Of a stretch of 64,000 nt of DNA, positions 59,253-64,000 are shown one piece after another. Each line of letters begins with the position of its first letter. Position 1 is the stretch's first letter. The notes beneath the pieces were generated by a model. It was not told where the DNA came from. It did not search any database and worked only from the letters and a program-made list of their open reading frames with translations. Position numbers and translations under genes: made by a program. The stretch lies in the NCBI RefSeq assembly GCF_005747095.1, contig NZ_SWLG01000009.1, positions 1 through 64,000 on the forward strand, written 5' to 3'. The DNA is from Exobacillus caeni. GTDB lineage: Bacteria; Bacillota; Bacilli; Bacillales; Guptibacillaceae.

Positions 59253-60647
59253 ATGACTTCAACTTTCCATGGCCTCGAGATGGGAAAACGCAGTCTTTTT
59301 ACACAACAGACCGCCATCACTACAACAGGCCAAAACATCTCAAATGCAAATACGAAAGGCTATTCACGCCAACGCGTCAATATGTCTGCAACAAATCCGA
59401 TCGATTATAACTATGGCAGGCAATCCCTTACGCCGAGCCAGCTTGGAACAGGTGTGACAGTCGATTCGATTACCAGGGTTAAAGAACATTACTTAGACGA
59501 CCAATTTCGTGACCGCCAATCCTCCCTTGGAGAATGGAGCGTCCAGCAGGATACACTCAGCCAGCTGGAGGAAATAACGAATGAGCCCGGAGAAAACGGA
59601 TTGAGTGGTGCTTTCAACCGGTTCTGGACGGCTTGGGACCAGCTTGCGAATGACCCGGAAAGCGCCGGGGCGAGGGAAGAGGTAGTTTCTAAAGCAACAG
59701 ATCTTATTTCACAGGCGCAAGAAATTGGCCATTCAATGGATTCGCTTAAGAAAACCCTTGATACCCAGAAAGATCTTCTCTTAAAAGAAGCGGCCGGTTA
59801 CTTGAAGGAAATCGATGTCCTAAATAAGGAAATCAGCAAGTCGCCGAATTCGAACGACTTAAAAGACCGCAGAGACACGTTGATCGATAATCTATCAGCC
59901 ATGATGGATGTAGAGGTGTCAGGCAATCAAAACGGAACACTGGTCCTCAGCAACAACGGAGTAGCTTTGCCAATGAGCGGCAAACCGGATGACTTTAACG
60001 GAATGGCGATCACCGGCGGAAAGATCACAGGAATAGCAGAAGCGAAGGATGACCTGCAAGCATACCAGGATGAATTGAATACGATGTTCTATCGACTCGC
60101 CAATGGCCACCAGTTTACAGATGAAGCTGGGAATCCTGTTACTGTTAAAGGGCTGAATGAACTACATAAAGCCGGATACCTGCTGGACGGCAGCCAGAGC
60201 GGAGAAGACTTTTTTAAAATGGATAGCACAGCAACTGAAACGAACGTTCTAGAAAGTCTTAGCTTAAATTCAACCCTGGCTAACAACGCTACATTGATCG
60301 CAGCTTCTTCCAAAGCAAACACAATAGGAAACGGTGATATTGCAAAGCAAATGAACGCTTTAAAAGATAGCGACTATGATTCCAGCGGTGTTTCGTTTCA
60401 AGAAAAGCACAACGCATTAGTAACAGGGCTTGGGAGTAAATCGCAGTCAGCCGCACGGATGGCTGAAAATGACCGGGTTGTACTGCAATCGATCGAGAAT
60501 CATCGCCAGTCGATCAGCGGCGTTTCACTTGATGAAGAAATGGCAAACTTAATTCAATTCCAGCATGCATACAACGCTGCAGCAAGATTCATCACGACAA
60601 CAGACGAATTGTTAGACACTGTCATTAACCGTATGGGAGCAAGGTAG
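59253..60647 (+). CDS. flgK: hook-associated protein FlgK
   Basis: 464 residues. N-terminal flagellar rod/hook motif (FHGLEMGKRSLFTQQTAITTTGQNISNANTKGYSRQ) and C-terminal ISGVSLDEEMANLIQFQHAYNAAARFITT are the pairing coiled-coil ends of axial proteins. It joins hook and filament. AGGAAGTGATACG precedes the ATG. It is followed after 149 bases by flgL. Confidence 0.94.
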   Translation: MTSTFHGLEMGKRSLFTQQTAITTTGQNISNANTKGYSRQRVNMSATNPIDYNYGRQSLTPSQLGTGVTVDSITRVKEHYLDDQFRDRQSSLGEWSVQQDTLSQLEEITNEPGENGLSGAFNRFWTAWDQLANDPESAGAREEVVSKATDLISQAQEIGHSMDSLKKTLDTQKDLLLKEAAGYLKEIDVLNKEISKSPNSNDLKDRRDTLIDNLSAMMDVEVSGNQNGTLVLSNNGVALPMSGKPDDFNGMAITGGKITGIAEAKDDLQAYQDELNTMFYRLANGHQFTDEAGNPVTVKGLNELHKAGYLLDGSQSGEDFFKMDSTATETNVLESLSLNSTLANNATLIAASSKANTIGNGDIAKQMNALKDSDYDSSGVSFQEKHNALVTGLGSKSQSAARMAENDRVVLQSIENHRQSISGVSLDEEMANLIQFQHAYNAAARFITTTDELLDTVINRMGAR

Positions 60648-60728
60648 GTTTTGCTCCTTTTTAACACTTTAAAAAGGTTAAATTTGTAGCAAGGAGTTAC
60701 TCGACGTTAAAGGCTAAAGTATAAGTGC

Positions 60729-60782
60729 AACTAACGCCTCTGTTTTAGCCGAACTGATCCCCGATAGGCGAGTTTTCTTTAC
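60729..60782 (+). repeat. short repeat in the flgK-flgL gap (GCAACTAACGCCTCTG type)
   Basis: GCAACTAACGCCTCTGTTTT..ATAGGCGAGTTTTCTTTA resembles 44410-44465 (GCAACTAAGCCTCTGTTTT..TGTGAGTTTTCTCTA) and, less well, 46788-46830. GCCT/AGGC parts can pair. Confidence 0.45.
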
Positions 60783-60796
60783 TGGAGGAAATGATG

Positions 60797-61696
60797 ATGA
60801 GAGTTACACAGCAAATGCTTCATAACAATACATTGAACCAGCTGAACCGCAATCTTTCGCGTTTGAACGAAGCACAGGAGCAGGTATCAACAGGAAGAAG
60901 TATCAACCGTCCTTCCGATAATCCTGCCGGAACAAACCTGGCTCTTAAGCTTAGAAGCGAGCTCGCTGCAAACGAACAGTACCAGCAAAACGCAGATTCT
61001 GCTTTATCCTGGATGGAGATGACAGACGGGGCGATGAATCAGGCGTCAAATGTCCTGCATCGTGCAAACGAACTGGCGACTCAAGCTGCTAATGGCACTT
61101 TATCAGACCAGGACCGTGAAGCGATCTCGAAAGAAGTAGATGAGTTGCGAGAGCAGCTCATCGATGTAAGCAATACTAAGTTTCGTGGAAAGTACATTTT
61201 TAATGGTGAAAAAACCGATCAGATTCCTTTTCCGACGAAGGGTGTTTCTAATGCTGAAATCAGTGAGTTGGATAACACATCGCTTCAAACCCAGGTCTCT
61301 GGAGCAGCAGCAATCGAATATAGCCTGAGTGCAAAGGAAGTATTCATCGGCAACAATGGTGGAGAAAATGTGTTCAATGTGTTAGAGACACTTTCTGCAA
61401 ACCTAAAAAATAATGACCAGAGTGCAATCAGTGATTCACTTAAAAAAGTGGAAGCATCTGTTGACCAGGTATTAAACGCATGGACCTCTCTTGGTGCAAG
61501 GCAGGAACGGATGGAAGCTGCAAGCAGCCGTCTAAAAGATGCGAACACGAACCTTCAGTCTCTCCAATCGAAGACAGAGGATGCAGATATAGCTGAAGCT
61601 GTTATGAAGTTAAAACAGGAAGAAGCCGTTTACCAAGCGAGCTTATCCGCTACTGCAAGGATAATTCAGCCAAGCTTGATGGATTTCCTAAGATAA
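60797..61696 (+). CDS. flgL: hook-associated protein FlgL
   Basis: 299 residues when started at ATG 60797 (MRVTQQMLHNNTLNQLNRNL); two further ATG codons lie directly upstream. The conserved SRLNEAQEQVSTGRSINRPSDNPAGTNLALKLR and the C-terminal TEDADIAEAVMKLKQEEAVYQASLSATARI are flagellin-like ends. It forms the ring below the filament. GGAGG precedes the ATG cluster. Confidence 0.93.
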   Translation: MRVTQQMLHNNTLNQLNRNLSRLNEAQEQVSTGRSINRPSDNPAGTNLALKLRSELAANEQYQQNADSALSWMEMTDGAMNQASNVLHRANELATQAANGTLSDQDREAISKEVDELREQLIDVSNTKFRGKYIFNGEKTDQIPFPTKGVSNAEISELDNTSLQTQVSGAAAIEYSLSAKEVFIGNNGGENVFNVLETLSANLKNNDQSAISDSLKKVEASVDQVLNAWTSLGARQERMEAASSRLKDANTNLQSLQSKTEDADIAEAVMKLKQEEAVYQASLSATARIIQPSLMDFLR

Positions 61697-61704
61697 TATG
61701 AAAG

Positions 61705-61824
61705 AGGGCTGACTCAAAAGCAAAGTGTCAGGCACCTCCAACACTTTATCTAAATGAACTTGTACCAATGTTCATCTAGATACTGTGCTAAACGGAGAGA
61801 GCCAGACACTTATGAGTCAGCCCT
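61705..61824. terminator. nested long hairpin between flgL and flhP
   Basis: The outer stem AGGGCTGACTCA / TGAGTCAGCCCT is 12 bases and perfect. Inside, AGTGTCaGGC...GCCaGACACT and ATCTAaATGAAC / GTTCATctAGAT form further stems, resembling the terminator at 21179. It ends near CCCTTTAAAT and likely stops transcription from both converging genes. Confidence 0.7.
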
Positions 61825-61832
61825 TTAAATTA

Positions 61833-62660
61833 TTATCCTCTTATTGAATTCGCCAGACCCATCATGTCGTCGGCTATTTTAATCGAACGGCCCTGAAATT
61901 GAAGCAACCGCTGAGTGCTGATCAGTTCAGTCATTTCTTTTGTTAAATCAACATTTGATCCTTCGAGCATCCCCTGCTTGATGCGAACACCAACAGTGTT
62001 ATTGCTTCTCAGATCAATAGCCTGAACGTTAGGGTTTTGTCCATTGACAGGTTGGCCATCACGAACCTGAAACCCGTTTCCTCCGACCGCTTCAAGTTCC
62101 TGTGCATTTTCGATTTGTACGAGTCCAATTTGAAAGGAAGAAGGCTGGTTGCCAGGATAAATAACGTTTACTGTTCCCTGTTCACTAACTTCAATCCGGT
62201 CAAACCCGCTCTCAAACTGAATCGGGTTTCCGTCGGTATCAACGATCGATTTTCCATCGGCGGTCACGAGTCTCAGGTTGTTCCCTTCCGTAAGCAGCTG
62301 GAAGTTTCCATCCCTCGTATAAACATCGTTATTATCGCTATCTTTCGTACGGAACCAGACTCCATCACCCTCGATCATAAAATCAAGTTCCCGGTTTGTG
62401 GCCTGTGCCGAACCCTGTTCAAACCGAAGATTGGTAAGCCCGAGTTTAGCCCCATGCCCGACTCGGATTCCCTCAGGTGTTATTCTCCCTGTTTCATCGT
62501 TTGTTTTATTGTTTATGTTTTGCGTCAATACATCCTGAAAGGTTGCCTCACGGCGTTTATAGCCTGAAGTATTTACATTCGCAACATTATGAGAAAGAAT
62601 ATCTAGTTTCTTTTGCAATTCTCTCATGGTTGTTGAGGCAGAAATCATCTGGATATTCAT
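61833..62660 (-). CDS. flhP: flagellar hook-basal body protein FlhP
   Basis: 275 residues of the FlgG-type rod family. Start MNIQMISASTTMRELQKKLDILSHNVANVNTSGYKRR, and end GSNVDLTKEMTELISTQRLLQFQGRSIKIADDMMGLANS. It lies ten bases after flhO on the same strand; in B. subtilis flhO-flhP encodes two distal-rod type proteins outside the main operon. Confidence 0.9.
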   Translation of the reverse strand: MNIQMISASTTMRELQKKLDILSHNVANVNTSGYKRREATFQDVLTQNINNKTNDETGRITPEGIRVGHGAKLGLTNLRFEQGSAQATNRELDFMIEGDGVWFRTKDSDNNDVYTRDGNFQLLTEGNNLRLVTADGKSIVDTDGNPIQFESGFDRIEVSEQGTVNVIYPGNQPSSFQIGLVQIENAQELEAVGGNGFQVRDGQPVNGQNPNVQAIDLRSNNTVGVRIKQGMLEGSNVDLTKEMTELISTQRLLQFQGRSIKIADDMMGLANSIRG

Positions 62661-62670
62661 TTAAATCCCC

Positions 62671-63507
62671 CTAATATACCTTACCGACATCGTTTGCCGT
62701 TTTTTCCATACTGCGGTCATATGCCTGAAGCACTTTTTGATTGGCTTCAAACAAACGGTAAGTGCTGATCATATCGGTCATCGTCTGTGATACATCCACA
62801 TTCGAACCTTCCAGCATCCCTTGCTTCAATTCGAACTGCCCGTTTAAAAAGTTAACAGTTCTTGCAATACGTGGTTCAGTGTCTTTATCTCCCTCCCAAA
62901 GGAAAAGGCCGTGCCCTTCCTTTGTCAGCTTATCTGGTTCGCCTGTATAGCCGATCCAAACTCTAGCGCCGCTGGCATCAGAGCCCTGGATAGCCCCGTT
63001 TGCTAAAAGAGAAAAATTCTCTGAGTCAGGCCTGATAGGTTGAAGATTTTCACCAAGAATCCTATACCCTTCACTTGTCGCAAGGTATCCTTCAGAATCG
63101 ATTGAAAAGTTTCCGTTTCTTGTATATCGGATATCTCCATTAGGAAGTTGAGCTGCAAATAATAGAGTTCCTTTTCGATTAGTATCAGGGTCGATGGGCA
63201 GGTTCTCATCCAGAATTGCAATGTCAGTACCTTTTCCTGTATCAATCAGGGCCCCCTGTGTAAATTGCGGAATTCCTTCTTGTATGTAAACACCGTTATT
63301 CAAGCTTCCAACCGCAGGGTCTGCAGGAGTGTGGTCAGCCTTGTTCCCCTGCATTCTTTGAATCAAGTATTCTGGAAAAGCACGGTAGATGCTGCTGTCC
63401 TGTTTATAACCGGGTGTAGACGCATTTGATAGATTGTTTGTTAAGTGCTGTTGTCTTCGTTCGCTTGCCATCATTCCAGATGTGGCTGTATATAATCCTC
63501 GAAACAT
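62671..63507 (-). CDS. flhO: flagellar hook-basal body protein FlhO
   Basis: 278 residues. Start MFRGLYTATSGMMASERRQQHLTNNLSNASTPGYKQD, end GMLEGSNVDVSQTMTDMISTYRLFEANQKVLQAYD. It is similar to FlhP and FlgG. AGGAGGTAAAAG precedes the ATG on the minus strand. It is the first gene of flhO-flhP and diverges from the fla/che operon start (flgB); mbl, its usual neighbour, is not here. Confidence 0.9.
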   Translation of the reverse strand: MFRGLYTATSGMMASERRQQHLTNNLSNASTPGYKQDSSIYRAFPEYLIQRMQGNKADHTPADPAVGSLNNGVYIQEGIPQFTQGALIDTGKGTDIAILDENLPIDPDTNRKGTLLFAAQLPNGDIRYTRNGNFSIDSEGYLATSEGYRILGENLQPIRPDSENFSLLANGAIQGSDASGARVWIGYTGEPDKLTKEGHGLFLWEGDKDTEPRIARTVNFLNGQFELKQGMLEGSNVDVSQTMTDMISTYRLFEANQKVLQAYDRSMEKTANDVGKVY

Positions 63508-63767
63508 CTTTTACCTCCTGGGTCTTTAGTCCCCTTTACAACAATTTAACACTTCTCTTAAGTCCTTATTATACGTGTTGAAAGCCGATAAAATAAGGGA
63601 AAAAAGTAGTTTTTTAGGGAAAATATCACATTTACTAAAAAAAATTCCAATGATATGCTAAAAAAAGCGAAAATACTGTCGAATAACTATAGGTTTATCT
63701 CTATAATAGTATTATAAAGGGAATTTTGGGAATTGGTAGATTATTTTGTCAAAAAAGGAGGAGAAAG
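63508..63767. promoter_or_regulatory. divergent promoter region between flhO and flgB
   Basis: A-rich and free of genes. On the plus strand GCCGATAA (63584-63591) is a perfect sigma-D -10 box, but its -35 region is poor. A TATAAT at about 63702 may be the sigma-A -10 box of the flgB operon, 66 bases upstream of the start codon. On the minus strand TATAAT at about 63569-63574 could serve flhO. Confidence 0.45.
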
Positions 63768-64000
63768 ATGAAGGTATTTTCGACGTTCCAGCCGCTTGAG
63801 CAAGCTATAAATGCCTCAAGTTTGCGCCAGAAGACGATTACGTCAAATATTGCAAACGTGGATACTCCTAATTATAAAGCAAAAAAAGTGAGTTTTCAGG
63901 AAGAATTGGAAAATGTAACAAATTCTTTTAAAAGTTTTAAAACAAATCCAAAGCATGTCGCATTTAGTACGGAATCGCCCTCAACTGGACATCTTAAGGT
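63768..64000 (+). CDS. flgB: flagellar basal-body rod protein FlgB (5' part, cut by window end)
   Basis: 77 residues are visible. MKVFSTFQPLEQAINASSLR, then QKTITSNIANVDTPNYKAKKVSFQEELE, is the FlgB signature. AGGAGGAGAAAG precedes the ATG at 63768. FlgB is the first gene of the large fla/che operon in bacilli, which would continue beyond the window. It forms the proximal rod. Confidence 0.9.
   Translation, partial: MKVFSTFQPLEQAINASSLRQKTITSNIANVDTPNYKAKKVSFQEELENVTNSFKSFKTNPKHVAFSTESPSTGHLK

Overview
The window looks like a chromosomal stretch of a low-to-moderate GC, motile, endospore-former-type Bacillaceae. Evidence: strong AGGAGG-like ribosome binding sites, frequent TTG and GTG starts, sigma-A, sigma-D and probable sigma-B promoters, MhqR-type operators, a CcpA cre site, a yybP-ykoY manganese riboswitch, and flagellar genes closest to Bacillus types (hag, flgM, flhO/flhP, TTG-started motA). 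I cannot name a species from sequence alone. No rRNA, tRNA, CRISPR array or prophage was seen.

Layout. 1-92 is the 3' end of a group II intron cut by the window edge. 0.2-7.4 kb: FAD oxidoreductase, erythromycin-esterase-like hydrolase, an MhqR/DoxX quinone-stress pair with operators, an acyl-CoA ligase and a hydroxyacid dehydrogenase. 8-21 kb: an MFS exporter, then a C4-dicarboxylate/malate island: DctB co-sensor, DctS/DctR two-component system, TRAP transporter DctPQM, ACT-domain malic enzyme, MFS permease, D-malate/tartrate dehydrogenase and an AEC-type carrier. Together these sense, import and decarboxylate C4-dicarboxylates. 21-37 kb: housekeeping and poorly characterised genes (Zn-phospholipase-like, GNATs, amidase, radical SAM, DinB, glutathione peroxidase, DedA, DUF429, ArAE, SLAP). 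37.8-43.3 kb: a second, TAXI-type TRAP system (receptor, DUF1850, fused permease) and class II fumarase. 43-50.4 kb: VOC and stress proteins, a riboswitch-controlled TerC exporter, beta-carbonic anhydrase, YwdI, a ZIP-like membrane protein and the 5-oxoprolinase operon pxpBAC. 50.5-64 kb: a flagellar island: fliW-csrA-hag, flaG, fliD, a FliT-like gene, fliS, motAB, a fliL-like gene, flgMNKL, divergent flhO-flhP, and the start of flgB.

Most unusual region: hag (51.4-52.65 kb). A group I intron core lies at the 3' end of the flagellin gene. The unspliced reading frame already encodes a complete, normal-looking flagellin C-terminus, and a second copy of the last 14 codons lies just after the intron. 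Both unspliced and spliced mRNAs would therefore encode full flagellin. A free-standing LAGLIDADG endonuclease gene lies next to it on the opposite strand, between hag and flaG.

Other notable elements are a probable translational attenuator (leader peptide plus competing hairpins masking the ribosome binding site) before a GNAT acetyltransferase at 22.3 kb; a roughly 195-bp four-module intergenic repeat in three copies with coordinated compensatory changes; a second repeat family made of long hairpins with a conserved loop and unrelated arm sequences; and several families of long terminator-like hairpins placed between operon genes.
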